Shown piece by piece: positions 53,200-62,421 of a stretch of 64,000 bases of DNA (within the stretch, counting starts at the first letter, position 1; every line of letters starts with the position of its first letter). The notes under the pieces are model-generated. The model saw nothing but the letters and a program-made list of their open reading frames with translations. It had not been told where the DNA came from and searched no databases. Both the position numbers and the translations under genes were made by a program. This stretch comes from Nitrospirota bacterium (GTDB lineage Bacteria; JACPQY01), in the NCBI GenBank assembly GCA_016180645.1, contig JACPAV010000003.1, forward strand, positions 186,001 to 250,000. Reading direction: 5' to 3'.

Positions 53200-55677
53200 A
53201 TGAACGTTATGAACTTAAGCTTGCAGATCGCTCCAACTTTGACCCTCCAGCCCCCGCCCGATCAGTCTGAGAAGGAACGCAAAGTTCGACGGCCCCCCGA
53301 TCAGGCCTCTCCCCCCTCGGAACACGAAATCCGGGAAAACGATTCCGCCGATTCCGACTTCGCGACCATTGACATGATGTTCTTCAATGCAGACGGCGTT
53401 CCCGTCGTGGTTCCCTTCCAATTCCATCCCTTGGCCGTCACCGCGGAAGAACTGAAGAATGTCAGCCTCAACAATGCCCGGGCCCGGCTCTCCGACTCCA
53501 AAATCACCCAGGATATTCGATTCGCCTACTCCATGGTCGATGGAAAACTGGCCATCTCCGGCGCGACGACGGCAGCAAGCTTTGCGCCGCAAGGTGGAGC
53601 CACGGTGGATTCGTCTCCCGGAGACGCCGTCGTTCGGCAGACGATCAGCTTCATCGACTTGAAGAGCCTCAACGACATCGCCACCACCTCCTTCCTGTTC
53701 ATTCGACGACGGGTCCCCCCGATGATCCTGAACGACTCGATCCCCTCGGCGTTGAGGGCGAGGGATGCCTTGGACGAGATCGCCCGCTATCAATCCTCCA
53801 ATTCCATCCAATCCAACCTCGACTCCAATTCACGGATGGTGGGTCTGCGGATGGCCGCGTTCGAAACGGTCAAGTCCCAGCTCGCCGACCTCCGGAGCCA
53901 GGTCCGCCCCCTCCTCCGGGCCGCAAGTTTCGTCGTCAACGGCGTAGGCTCCTCGGACGATTCCATCGTCAGGGGCGCTGCGGACAATTCAGCCGCGGAA
54001 GGAATACTAAACGTGGCTGTAAAACAGGTCGCGCGCCCGCATATCATCGAGTCGGACGCCGTCAGCAACGCCAACACCGTCCTCACCAGCCTCGGCGGGG
54101 GTAATCTCTACGGCAGCTTCAAGATCAACGGCTACACGATCCTCGTGGATACCCGTGACAATCCGGAAGACCGAGATACGGTCGGCGCCCCCGGATCGCC
54201 CTACGGCGTCTCACCGAACGACTTCACGACAAGCGAACGCAAGGCCATCGCGGCCCGGATGCGCACGTTGCAAGGTATCGCCGACCAAATCAACTACGGC
54301 CTCGAAGACCTGAACAAGAACGGCATCATCGACGGCCCCATTCAGATGTCGCAACTCGGCCCCAACCTCTACGGTTTCATCCGCGTGTCGGAGGATCGGA
54401 TCGTCGATCCGAACGAATTCAGAACAAACTACATCGCCGACGATGACAAGCTGGAAAGCTCGCGGAACCTCGACGGGATCGTGACCACCCGTGCCGAACG
54501 TATCGGCGTAAAGGCCTCCATCCGGAACGGACGCCTTCGGCTTGAAAGTCTCGACCCCGCCCGGCGAATCACGCTGGAGAACACGTCCTCCCTCGGAGAA
54601 GGGAACATCATCCATCAGCTGGGGCTGACGTACAAGGACGCCCACCAAATCATCGAGAGCGACGAAACGGCTCTCACCTACAACAACTTCTCCTTCAAGA
54701 ATTCCGTTCAGGATGAGCAGCGTTCCATCGTGGTTTCCGCCGGCACGCGCCGAAGCGAATACTCCACCACCATCACCGACTTCCAGACCGGCCTGGACCT
54801 GCTTCTCGAAGGCACTTCTCATTCGGTCAAGATCCCTGTCACCCGAACGGGCTCGCTCAATCAGGGCACCTACATACGCGGAGCCAACAGCTACACGCGC
54901 TACTCCTCGGACACCGTCAATGAGCCGATCGACGACGTGGTCCGCAACCTCATTCGATACGGGGTGATCCTTCCTACGGAGTCGGACCGGCTCTCTTATG
55001 ACAATGAGACTCTGACCACGCGGTTCACGGCGAAGAACCTGTTGGAATCCGTCCGCACGTTCATTTCCACCTACAACGATACGATGCGCACAATCAATGA
55101 TCTCCTCGCGGGGAACCGTGCGCTTCTGGATGATCCCACGCTCGAATCGGTTCGCACCGATCTGGTCAGGGGCGCGGAGTTTCCTGTGGGAGTGCTGGAC
55201 AAGAATCAGGATGAACTCAAAGAAATCGGCCTCGAGAATTCGAAGCCGGAGAAGATGACCTTCCTCGAAACATCCGTCTTCTCCCTTCTCCAACGACTCC
55301 GGCTCGGCCCTGCCGCCGGGTCGAATGTGCCAAAGGGTGAGCGCTCGATCTTCGCCAAACTCGACTCCGTGGGGATCACCTCCCTTACGGATGATTCGCT
55401 CAAACTGGACGAACAACGTTTCCTGTTCGAAGCGAGCTACCGCCCCGACCGGATCCAGGATCTATTCATCCCCGAAAACGCACCCGGAGTCGCCGACCGA
55501 CTGGATGAGATTCTGCGTCGATTCACGAAGGATGGAACGGGGGCGATCGATCTCCACCTCACCCAGTTCCAGCGAATCCTTGACAGGCCGGAGGACGCGC
55601 GACGGCTGCCCCAGGAGGCCGGACGCATCCAATCGCTCCGGCTCAAGGGCGGGATCCTCAAGGACCTCCTGGTCTAG
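53200..55677 (+). CDS. Large FliD-like filament-cap or hook-associated protein
   Basis: 825 residues. Residues about 215-290 (SRMVGLRMAAFETVKSQLADL, then SDDSIVRGAADNSAAEGILNV and VKQVARPHII) match the FliD N-terminal pattern of short helix followed by 'A..G...I.V.QLA'. The C-terminal third (LLESVRTFISTYNDTMRTIND, ESVRTDLVRG) matches FliD_C. Extra parts are an N-terminal ~200-residue domain without a known match and a long middle insert with calcium-loop-like LEDLNKNGIIDGP. At 825 residues it is well above usual FliD length, and a normal fliD lies nearby. It may cap a second filament type or carry a surface-exposed binding domain. Confidence 0.65.
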   Translation: MNVMNLSLQIAPTLTLQPPPDQSEKERKVRRPPDQASPPSEHEIRENDSADSDFATIDMMFFNADGVPVVVPFQFHPLAVTAEELKNVSLNNARARLSDSKITQDIRFAYSMVDGKLAISGATTAASFAPQGGATVDSSPGDAVVRQTISFIDLKSLNDIATTSFLFIRRRVPPMILNDSIPSALRARDALDEIARYQSSNSIQSNLDSNSRMVGLRMAAFETVKSQLADLRSQVRPLLRAASFVVNGVGSSDDSIVRGAADNSAAEGILNVAVKQVARPHIIESDAVSNANTVLTSLGGGNLYGSFKINGYTILVDTRDNPEDRDTVGAPGSPYGVSPNDFTTSERKAIAARMRTLQGIADQINYGLEDLNKNGIIDGPIQMSQLGPNLYGFIRVSEDRIVDPNEFRTNYIADDDKLESSRNLDGIVTTRAERIGVKASIRNGRLRLESLDPARRITLENTSSLGEGNIIHQLGLTYKDAHQIIESDETALTYNNFSFKNSVQDEQRSIVVSAGTRRSEYSTTITDFQTGLDLLLEGTSHSVKIPVTRTGSLNQGTYIRGANSYTRYSSDTVNEPIDDVVRNLIRYGVILPTESDRLSYDNETLTTRFTAKNLLESVRTFISTYNDTMRTINDLLAGNRALLDDPTLESVRTDLVRGAEFPVGVLDKNQDELKEIGLENSKPEKMTFLETSVFSLLQRLRLGPAAGSNVPKGERSIFAKLDSVGITSLTDDSLKLDEQRFLFEASYRPDRIQDLFIPENAPGVADRLDEILRRFTKDGTGAIDLHLTQFQRILDRPEDARRLPQEAGRIQSLRLKGGILKDLLV

Positions 55678-55718
55678 GTATGCTCGACGCGGTCACAAGT
55701 TGCGCTTTTCCTAACGGT

Positions 55719-55776
55719 GGTAGCCGCACCCTTTACGGGTGCGTCTTCGGACGCGGGCATAAAAGCCCGCGGCTAC
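55719..55776. repeat. 58-bp cloverleaf palindrome, copy 2
   Basis: Same design as 34517-34573: GGTAGCCGC/GCGGCTACC outer arms, GCACCC-TTTAC-GGGTGC and GCGGGC-ATAAAA-GCCCGC hairpins. It lies after the FliD-like gene. Confidence 0.8.
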
Positions 55777-55862
55777 CAGCCAACGCCATTTCGGGTGCGG
55801 TGGGGTTGGCAAAAAAGTTCAAATTGTGACCGCGCTTGGTATAACCATCTTTGTGCCCGACG

Positions 55863-55892
55863 GCCCCCATCCACAGGAGCGTGGATGGGGGC
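55863..55892 (-). terminator. Terminator-like hairpin after flagellin 3
   Basis: GCCCCCATCCAC, six-base loop, exact complement: a 12-bp perfect stem 20 bases after the flagellin 3 stop. The T tract is weak. Confidence 0.6.
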
Positions 55893-55912
55893 GCGTCTTA
55901 GACGATTGCCGA

Positions 55913-56836
55913 CTACCCGAGAAGCGTGAGCACGCTTTGGGAGAGCAGGTTGGCCTGGGCCAGGAACGCCATGCTGGCCTGGCTCAGAATCGATCTCGAT
56001 GTGAACGCCGCCACTTCCGTCGCGAAGTCCACGTCTCGAATCTGCGAGAGCGATGCCGTCAGGTTCGTGTTGGTGTTCTCATCGCCCTTCTGCGCCTGGA
56101 TGTAGGTGTCCTGGGCAGCGCCGAGCGCCCCCCGGAAAAACGACAGCGATCGAACCGCCGCATCCACGGAGGTCATCACGCTCTTGGCCGAGGAAATCGA
56201 AGAGAACGTGCCTAGCTGGAGCATGCCGGAGTTGGTCGCGGTGCCCGTGACAATGCCACCAGCTACGCGCAACGAATTCTCCACCGAAGAGACGCCGTTT
56301 CCGAAGGACAACCCCGAGAGGACGTTCGCCGACGGTCCCAATGCGAACTTCAGCCCGGGGAGCGTCAAGCTCGTGGTGATCGACGCCAGTGAACCCGTCC
56401 CGCCGGAGGAGTTCGTCGTCGACAGCAACTGGATGCTCCCGTACTTTGTCGTGCTCAGCACACGCTGCATCTCGCTCTTGAGATTCGTGAATTCCGTGGT
56501 CAAGCCCACACGTCCCGCCGAGTCCACCGTTCCATTGGTCGACTGCAGCGCAAGGGTGCGGAGCTTGTTCAGGATATCCACAATTCCCGATGTCGCCGAA
56601 TCCGCAATCTGGATCAGCGTCACGGCCTCCGCCGCATTGCGGCCGGACTGGGCAAAGCCGATCGCATCCGCGTTCAACTTCTGAGAAATCGAGAGGCCGG
56701 GAATATCGTCCGACGGCCGGACAATCCGAAGTCCGGACGACAATTTCTGAATCGAGTCTTGAGCCGCCCCGAAGTGGCGGTTCAGGTTCAGGGTCGCATT
56801 GAGCGCCCCGATGTTGGTATTGATCCTTGTGCCCAT
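55913..56836 (-). CDS. Flagellin 3
   Basis: 307 residues with intact ends (MGTRINTNIGALNATLNLNR; SILSQASMAFLAQANLLSQS) and the short middle LKFALGPSANVLSGLSFGN. AAGGAGG precedes the ATG. No sigma-28 promoter was found in the 194 bases upstream, so it is probably transcribed from the flagellin 4 promoter or another type. An imperfect hairpin lies in the gap. Confidence 0.95.
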   Translation of the reverse strand: MGTRINTNIGALNATLNLNRHFGAAQDSIQKLSSGLRIVRPSDDIPGLSISQKLNADAIGFAQSGRNAAEAVTLIQIADSATSGIVDILNKLRTLALQSTNGTVDSAGRVGLTTEFTNLKSEMQRVLSTTKYGSIQLLSTTNSSGGTGSLASITTSLTLPGLKFALGPSANVLSGLSFGNGVSSVENSLRVAGGIVTGTATNSGMLQLGTFSSISSAKSVMTSVDAAVRSLSFFRGALGAAQDTYIQAQKGDENTNTNLTASLSQIRDVDFATEVAAFTSRSILSQASMAFLAQANLLSQSVLTLLG

Positions 56837-56884
56837 GGTGTCACCTCCTTATGATCACACGCCTTCCGACAGCTCCAGGAATGG

Positions 56885-56940
56885 GCGCAGACAGTTCCGA
56901 AGGTGCGGACCGCTTTCCTCCGTCGGTCCGGCACTGTGCG
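56885..56940 (-). other. Long imperfect hairpin between flagellins 4 and 3
   Basis: CGCAgACAGT pairs with ACTGTGCG, and GTGCGGACCG with CGGTCC(G)GCAC. It could attenuate read-through from flagellin 4 or stabilise the flagellin 3 mRNA 5' end. Confidence 0.45.
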
Positions 56941-57030
56941 CCTCCCCGGCTGAACGCAATGGCGTTGGCACTTACATCTTGACGTATTCTTTTTCAGGTA
57001 CGGTCGAAATCTACATCTCTGCCTCCTTTT

Positions 57031-57927
57031 CTATCCGAGCAACTGCAGAACGGATTGATTCAGCAGGTTGGCCTGGGCCAGGAAGGCCGTGGCCGCCTGC
57101 TGCAAAATGGATGCTTGAGTAAAATTCGCCACCTCGGATGCAAAATCGAGGTCTCTCACCTGGCTCAGCGCGGCGGTGACGTTGAATCCCATGTTCTCGT
57201 CCGCCTTCGAAGACACGCCCAGGGCGTCCTGGGTGCCCCCCAGGGCTCCCCGGAAGAAGGACAGCGAACGAATGGCGGCGTCGACGGATGTAATGACGCT
57301 TTTTGCGGCGGAGACCGAGCTGAGCGTCCCGTAGAGCAGGTTCGACGTGCCTCCGGACACCCTCATGGAGTTCTCAATGGAAGATACGCCGTTGATGAAA
57401 TTGACCGGCATCATCTGATCCGCACTCGGTCCCAACGCAAATTTCACACCCGCCAGAGTCAAACTGGTGGTCAGCGCCCCGGTGGATCCGGATCCTCCCG
57501 CGGAATTGGTGGTCTTGAGAAGAACGATGTCACTGTAGCGCGTCGTATTCATGACGCGTTGGATCTCACTCTTCAAGTTTGTGAACGCCGCGCTCAGGCC
57601 CGTCCGACCCGCCGAATCGACCGTCCCATTCGCGGCCTGGAGCGAGAAAACCCGGATCTTGTTCATGATGTCGACGATATCCGCCGCGGCGCTGTCGGCG
57701 ATCTGGATCACCTCGATGCCTTCGCTGGCGTTCCGTGCGGATTGCTGGAAGGCCATGGCATCGACGCGAAGTTTGACGGAAATGCCGATGTACCCCGGAT
57801 CGTCCGCCGCCTTCATGATGCGGAGCCCCGAGGAGAGGTGTTCGAGCGAGTTCTGCGCGCGCTGGTTGTGCCGGTTCAGATACAGAGCTGTATCCAGCGC
57901 GGCCAAATTGGTGTTCAGACTGATCAA
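57031..57927 (-). CDS. Flagellin 4 (divergent)
   Basis: 298 residues from TTG 57925-57927, with GGGAGG seven bases upstream. The ends are flagellin-like (ISLNTNLAALDTALYLNRHN; SLEHLSSGLRIMKAADDPGY; SILQQAATAFLAQANLLNQS), but it is the most divergent of the four. It lacks the MGTRINTN start and has the middle segment VKFALGPSADQMMPVNFIN. A sigma-28 promoter lies about 140 bases upstream. It may form the proximal or a minor part of the filament. Confidence 0.93.
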   Translation of the reverse strand: MISLNTNLAALDTALYLNRHNQRAQNSLEHLSSGLRIMKAADDPGYIGISVKLRVDAMAFQQSARNASEGIEVIQIADSAAADIVDIMNKIRVFSLQAANGTVDSAGRTGLSAAFTNLKSEIQRVMNTTRYSDIVLLKTTNSAGGSGSTGALTTSLTLAGVKFALGPSADQMMPVNFINGVSSIENSMRVSGGTSNLLYGTLSSVSAAKSVITSVDAAIRSLSFFRGALGGTQDALGVSSKADENMGFNVTAALSQVRDLDFASEVANFTQASILQQAATAFLAQANLLNQSVLQLLG

Positions 57928-58069
57928 CGCTTACCTCCCTGTAAGCTGGTCCGCCTATGGGCGGACTCCTCTCGCCCCGAATCCTTTCGGAGCGTTCTTC
58001 CATCGGGCGCGTCCTAGGTGGAGCTGGCCGCTTCCCTTTCTCCTAGCGCAATTTCAGCCCGTATCGACA

Positions 58070-58096
58070 CCATCGGAAGGATCGGTAGAAACTTTA
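58070..58096 (-). promoter_or_regulatory. Sigma-28 promoter of flagellin 4
   Basis: TAAAGTTT (58089-58096), N11, TCCGATGG (58070-58077), minus strand. Confidence 0.75.
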
Positions 58097-58140
58097 GGGG
58101 AGGTAGGATCCCCGCCCCGGCGCGGGGAGGGGCGGCGGCA

Positions 58141-58162
58141 GGGGCGAGGCATGCCTCGCCCC
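58141..58162. repeat. Perfect 22-bp palindrome carrying the CNB-gene stop
   Basis: GGGGCGAGGCA followed by its exact complement; its last base begins the stop complement of the CNB gene at 58162. A G+C-rich hairpin-forming stretch (58111-58135) adjoins it. It probably terminates the nuo transcript. Confidence 0.65.
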
Positions 58163-58635
58163 TACTGCTCGTTCTCTCGAATGAGACTCATGAAACGGAC
58201 AAGGCGCTCATCCGTTTCCCGGAGCCTCGAGCACAGAGAGCGGGCGATATTGAGAACCAGGTGAAAGGCAAAACTGGAGTGGTTTGCGAGAAATTTCTTC
58301 AATTCGTCTTCAGGAAGGAATTCGCAAATGGTGGCTTCGGACGCAATGATGGCGGCAATGGTGGGCTGCCCGTCCAAGAACGACATCTCACCGAAAAATT
58401 CCCCGTCGCTGAGATAGGCGATGACCTCGGGACCCGACGATCCCCTCTTTTTCACCACCCCCACTCTCCCATTTCGAATGAAATAAATGCCCCCACTCAT
58501 CTCTCCCTCTTCGATGATGGACTGCTTGCCCTCGAAGAAACGCTCCTGGGAAAGCTGGAGGATCTCTTCGGACTCTTCAGGCGTGAGTTTTCTGAAAATG
58601 GGGTGGTTTTGGAAGAACCCCTTTCGCTGAATCAA
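58162..58635 (-). CDS. Cyclic nucleotide-binding domain protein at the end of the nuo operon
   Basis: 157 residues, one CNB domain: LTPEESEEILQLSQERFFEGKQSIIEEGE and the cassette DGEFFGEMSFLDGQPTIAAI. The phosphate-contact Arg found in cAMP binders is replaced (PTIAA rather than PRSA), so it may bind another ligand or none. There is no DNA-binding domain. Its ATG overlaps the nuoM stop by four bases. It may regulate or sense the state of complex I; this is inference. Confidence 0.8.
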   Translation of the reverse strand: MIQRKGFFQNHPIFRKLTPEESEEILQLSQERFFEGKQSIIEEGEMSGGIYFIRNGRVGVVKKRGSSGPEVIAYLSDGEFFGEMSFLDGQPTIAAIIASEATICEFLPEDELKKFLANHSSFAFHLVLNIARSLCSRLRETDERLVRFMSLIRENEQ

Positions 58636-60134
58636 GAACCGGCTCCCATAATCTGAAGTAGACTCTCCACTGTTCTCGCCATCACGTCAAGCGCCGGGGC
58701 GGGATACACGCCTAGAAAGAGCACCAGGACGGCCAGAGGCGCCAGCGTGAGGATTTCCAAACGATCCACATCCGGAAGACCGGCAAATTTCGGATTCAGC
58801 GGGCCAAGAAACACCCGCTGGAGGGTCCACAACACGTAGGCCGCCGTGATCACAATGCCAAGCACACTCACCACGGTCAGCCAGCGATACGGGCCGAAGG
58901 CCCCAAGGAAGCAAAGCACCTCGCTGACAAAGCTGCTAAGCCCCGGCAGGCCCAACGCGCCGAAAAATGCGAGGCCCGAGATCGCGGCGTATAAAGGCAT
59001 GCGGACCGCCAGCCCTCCAAACCCGTCCAGGTCTCGGTGGTGGGCCCGATCGTAGATCACGCCGACCAAAAGGAAGAGCATCGCCGTGACGGCTCCATGA
59101 TTGAACATCTGGAGGAGGCCGCCGTTCAGTCCGTGTGCGGTGAAGGACGCCATCCCCAGGGTGGCGATACCCATGTGGCTGATACTCGAGTACGCCACCA
59201 GTTTCTTGAAATCCTTTTGGGCCATGGCGCAAAAGGCGCCGTAGATGATGTTGATCACGGCGAGGGCCGGCAGCACGTAGATCTCCTTCGAGAACCAGAA
59301 ACTCTCCTCGGGAAGCATCGTGAAGTTGATCCGGTAGAGGCCGTACGTCCCCATCTTGAGGAGAACTCCGGCAAGGATGACGCTGACGGCGGTGGGCGCC
59401 TCCACGTGCGCATCGGGAAGCCAGGTATGAAACGGGAATAGGGGAATCTTGATCGCGAACCCGATGAACAGGAGAACGAAAATGAATTTCCAGAACGGCC
59501 CGTCGAAGGCGGCACGCTGGGCGATGATCTGCGTCATGTCGAAGGTGTGGGGTTGCGTGTTGAAGTAGAACGCCAGCATCGCCACGAGCATCAGCACACT
59601 CCCAAGGAGCGTGTAGAGGAAGAACTTGATGGCCGCGTATTCCTTCCGGGGCCCGCCCCAGATCCCGATGAGAAAATACATCGGCAGAAGCATCACTTCC
59701 CAGAAAACGTAGAAAAGGAAAAAGTCCAATGCGAAGAAAACGCCCAGCATGCCCGTCTCCAAAAGCAGGAATAGGGCAAAGTACCCCTTGGCGCCTTTTT
59801 GGATCGAACGGGAGGCCGGAATACAGAGCACACTGAGCAGACTGGTCAGGACGACCATCAGAATGCTCAGGCCATCCACCCCCATGAAATACTGGACATT
59901 GAAGGCGGGAATCCATGCGGCCTTCTCTACGAATTGAAGACCGGAACCATCGATTCCCGCCGCGGTGCGGTCGAACGCAGCGAAGAGCCAAACGGACAGA
60001 ACAAGCGACGGTAGGGTGGCGATCTGGCTCACACCCCGGATCCATCGGATTTTTCCGGACGGAACCATGAGAACAAGGACCGCACCGGCCAGGGGCAGGA
60101 ACGTGATGAGCGTGGGAAGGTGGTTTCGAATCAT
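58632..60134 (-). CDS. nuoM: NADH-quinone oxidoreductase subunit M
   Basis: ATG 60132-60134 overlaps the nuoL stop as ATGA and is preferred over the frame start at 60152 (500 residues). It is a proton-pumping antiporter-like subunit with about 14 membrane segments. Key residues are visible: FYVFWEVMLLPMYFLIG holds the conserved Glu, then FAIKIPLFPFHTWLPDAHVEAPTAVSV holds the channel Lys and the LPDAH motif, and KKLVAYSSISHMG follows. The last nuo gene seen here; nuoN is not downstream. Confidence 0.95.
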   Translation of the reverse strand: MIRNHLPTLITFLPLAGAVLVLMVPSGKIRWIRGVSQIATLPSLVLSVWLFAAFDRTAAGIDGSGLQFVEKAAWIPAFNVQYFMGVDGLSILMVVLTSLLSVLCIPASRSIQKGAKGYFALFLLLETGMLGVFFALDFFLFYVFWEVMLLPMYFLIGIWGGPRKEYAAIKFFLYTLLGSVLMLVAMLAFYFNTQPHTFDMTQIIAQRAAFDGPFWKFIFVLLFIGFAIKIPLFPFHTWLPDAHVEAPTAVSVILAGVLLKMGTYGLYRINFTMLPEESFWFSKEIYVLPALAVINIIYGAFCAMAQKDFKKLVAYSSISHMGIATLGMASFTAHGLNGGLLQMFNHGAVTAMLFLLVGVIYDRAHHRDLDGFGGLAVRMPLYAAISGLAFFGALGLPGLSSFVSEVLCFLGAFGPYRWLTVVSVLGIVITAAYVLWTLQRVFLGPLNPKFAGLPDVDRLEILTLAPLAVLVLFLGVYPAPALDVMARTVESLLQIMGAGS

Positions 60135-62113
60135 AGTCGGATTTGGAGCCATAGCACAAGAAAGACACCGATGAAAATGACGAAGACATAGTTTTGTACG
60201 ACGCCCGACTGGACCAGCCGGAGCGCGCGTCCGAATCCGTCAAAGAGCCAAGCCGTGAGATTCACAGCGCCATCCACCCCTCGCAGGTCAACCGTTCCAC
60301 TCGCGAAGGCCGTTTCCTTCGTCAAGCGCCCCGCTCCGTTGACCGCTCCGTCGATGACGTCGCGGTCGAAGGCCCCGAGTCCGTCCTTGAGATGAAGTAT
60401 CGGCATGACTACCGCCCGATCGTAGGCCTCATCGACGAAAAAGCGTCCCTTGACCCATCGGACCAGTGCCGGGATCCATCGATCGGCCTGCGCCTGAACC
60501 TGCTTCCCGCGTCGGTGCACCCACCAAGCCGTCAGGATTCCCAACAGCGCGACGCCGGAACCACCGATGGCGGAGGCGACGACTCCACTCCCGGCCCCCC
60601 CGTGAGCTTCGGCGCCCGGTTCCAGGAAATCCTGCAAGAAACTGTGACCCAACCAATGGGGCAATCCGAGCCACCCACCCGCCGCCGCGCCGACCGCCAG
60701 AAACAAGAGCGGACCCAGCATCACCCAAGGGCTCTCGTGAATGTGGTGGTAGACGTGTGAGTTCCCCCTGAAGGAGCCCCCGAAAACCGAGAACATGAGC
60801 CGGAAAATGTAGAACGCTGTCAGGAAGGCGACCGCGAGCGAGGCGATCCACGTCAGCCGATCCGTCTGCCAAGCGCTCACGAGAATCTCATCCTTGCTGA
60901 AGAACCCCGAGAAGGGCGGCACGCCGGCCAGGGCAAGCGATCCGATCAGAAACACGGCAAAGGTCCAGGGCAATTTCCGAATCAGTCCCCCCATCTTCCG
61001 CATGTCCTGCCTGTCGTTTTCGTTCTCCGCGGCGTGCAGAGCATGAATCACGCTCCCCGCGGAAAGGAACAGCAGCGCTTTGAAGAAGGCATGGGTGGTG
61101 AGGTGAAACATCGCCGCACTTCTCGCATGCCCTCCCGCCGCCACGAACATGAGGCCCAGTTGACTCACGGTGGAATAGGCCAGAACCTTCTTGATGTCAT
61201 TTTGTCCCACGGCGATCAGACCTGCCAGGAGGGCCGTGGCCAGACCCACGATGGCGACAAGGTGGGAGGCCGTGATGGCCACATCGTAGATCGGGGAGGC
61301 ACGCACGACCAGGTACACACCGGCCGTAACCATTGTGGCGGCATGGATCAACGCGCTCACCGGCGTGGGGCCCGCCATGGCGTCCGGCAACCAGACGTAG
61401 AGCGGGATCTGGGCCGACTTCCCGGCCGCTCCGCAGAAGAGGAGCAGGCCGATGAGATTGGCGAGGAACGGAGTCGCGTACAATGCCGGCCCGCCTAGAG
61501 AGGCAAAGGAGAGGGGAGATACTCCCGCCCCGGCCTCCTGCCGCGACAGAAGGAGCACCGCCACAAGGAAACCGAAATCCCCGATTCGATTGACGATGAA
61601 CGCCTTCATGCCGGCTTTCGCCTTCTGGATATCCGTGAACCAGAAGCCGATGAGAAGGTAGGAACAGAGACCCACCCCTTCCCATCCAATGAACATCATC
61701 AAGACGTTCTCACTGAGAACCAGGACGAGCATGAACGCAACGAACAAATTCAGGTAGGCGAAGTAGCGGGAGTATCCAGAGTCTCCCTTCATGTATCCAA
61801 CCGAATAGACATGAATGAGAAAACTGACCCCGCTGACGACCAAGATCATCCAGGACGAAAGGGGATCGATCAGGAAGGCGAACTGAGCCGTGACCGGCCC
61901 GGCCCGCAGCCACGTGAAAAAGGAAATGATCTCCGAGGCACCGTGTGGAGCGCGCAGCACCGACTGAAACGTTCGAAGCGAAAGCAGGAATGACGCGAGC
62001 ACCGCCCCCGGAGCCACCACGGAGACGAAACGGGGCCCGAGCTTCTTCCCGAACGCGCCGCAGAGGATGGCTCCCGTCAAAGGGGCAAGAACGATCCAGA
62101 TTTCGGGATGCAT
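60131..62113 (-). CDS. nuoL: NADH-quinone oxidoreductase subunit L
   Basis: 660 residues. Antiporter-like core with GWEGVGLCSYLLIGFW, AGKSAQIPLYVWLPDAMAGPTPVSALIHAATMVTAG and KKVLAYSTVSQLG, plus the lateral C-terminal helix region. It forms the distal proton channel of complex I. It begins two bases after nuoK and overlaps nuoM. Confidence 0.97.
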   Translation of the reverse strand: MHPEIWIVLAPLTGAILCGAFGKKLGPRFVSVVAPGAVLASFLLSLRTFQSVLRAPHGASEIISFFTWLRAGPVTAQFAFLIDPLSSWMILVVSGVSFLIHVYSVGYMKGDSGYSRYFAYLNLFVAFMLVLVLSENVLMMFIGWEGVGLCSYLLIGFWFTDIQKAKAGMKAFIVNRIGDFGFLVAVLLLSRQEAGAGVSPLSFASLGGPALYATPFLANLIGLLLFCGAAGKSAQIPLYVWLPDAMAGPTPVSALIHAATMVTAGVYLVVRASPIYDVAITASHLVAIVGLATALLAGLIAVGQNDIKKVLAYSTVSQLGLMFVAAGGHARSAAMFHLTTHAFFKALLFLSAGSVIHALHAAENENDRQDMRKMGGLIRKLPWTFAVFLIGSLALAGVPPFSGFFSKDEILVSAWQTDRLTWIASLAVAFLTAFYIFRLMFSVFGGSFRGNSHVYHHIHESPWVMLGPLLFLAVGAAAGGWLGLPHWLGHSFLQDFLEPGAEAHGGAGSGVVASAIGGSGVALLGILTAWWVHRRGKQVQAQADRWIPALVRWVKGRFFVDEAYDRAVVMPILHLKDGLGAFDRDVIDGAVNGAGRLTKETAFASGTVDLRGVDGAVNLTAWLFDGFGRALRLVQSGVVQNYVFVIFIGVFLVLWLQIRL

Positions 62114-62115
62114 CC

Positions 62116-62421
62116 CTACCCCTTCAATTCCCGAACTTCATCCGCATTGGCTGTGCGAACCTGGTGGTAGATCGCCAACGTGGCCGCGAGCACGACCACG
62201 GCTTCGGCGGCCGCGAGAAGGATGACAAAAATCGCCGCGACCTGACCTTCGAGTGGAACTCCTCGGAGCTTGGCTGCGGCCGCAAAGTTGAGCGCCGCCG
62301 AATTCAAGATCAACTCGACCCCCATGAGCACACCGACCGCGTGCTTTCGGCGGATCACGCAGAATCCCCCAAGGAGAAACAGGCCGGCCGCCACCATCAT
62401 GAAATGGTGAGGAGGGATCAC
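62116..62421 (-). CDS. nuoK: NADH-quinone oxidoreductase subunit K
   Basis: 101 residues, three membrane segments, with GVLMGVELILNSAALNF containing the conserved membrane Glu and EAVVVLAATLAIYHQVRT containing the second. It overlaps nuoJ by four bases (ATGA). Confidence 0.96.
   Translation of the reverse strand: MIPPHHFMMVAAGLFLLGGFCVIRRKHAVGVLMGVELILNSAALNFAAAAKLRGVPLEGQVAAIFVILLAAAEAVVVLAATLAIYHQVRTANADEVRELKG

Noticed and set aside
56965-56985. Sigma-54-like TGGCAC...TTGA
   Set aside because: It points away from the flagellin genes, lacks the GC element at the right spacing, and no gene follows in that direction.
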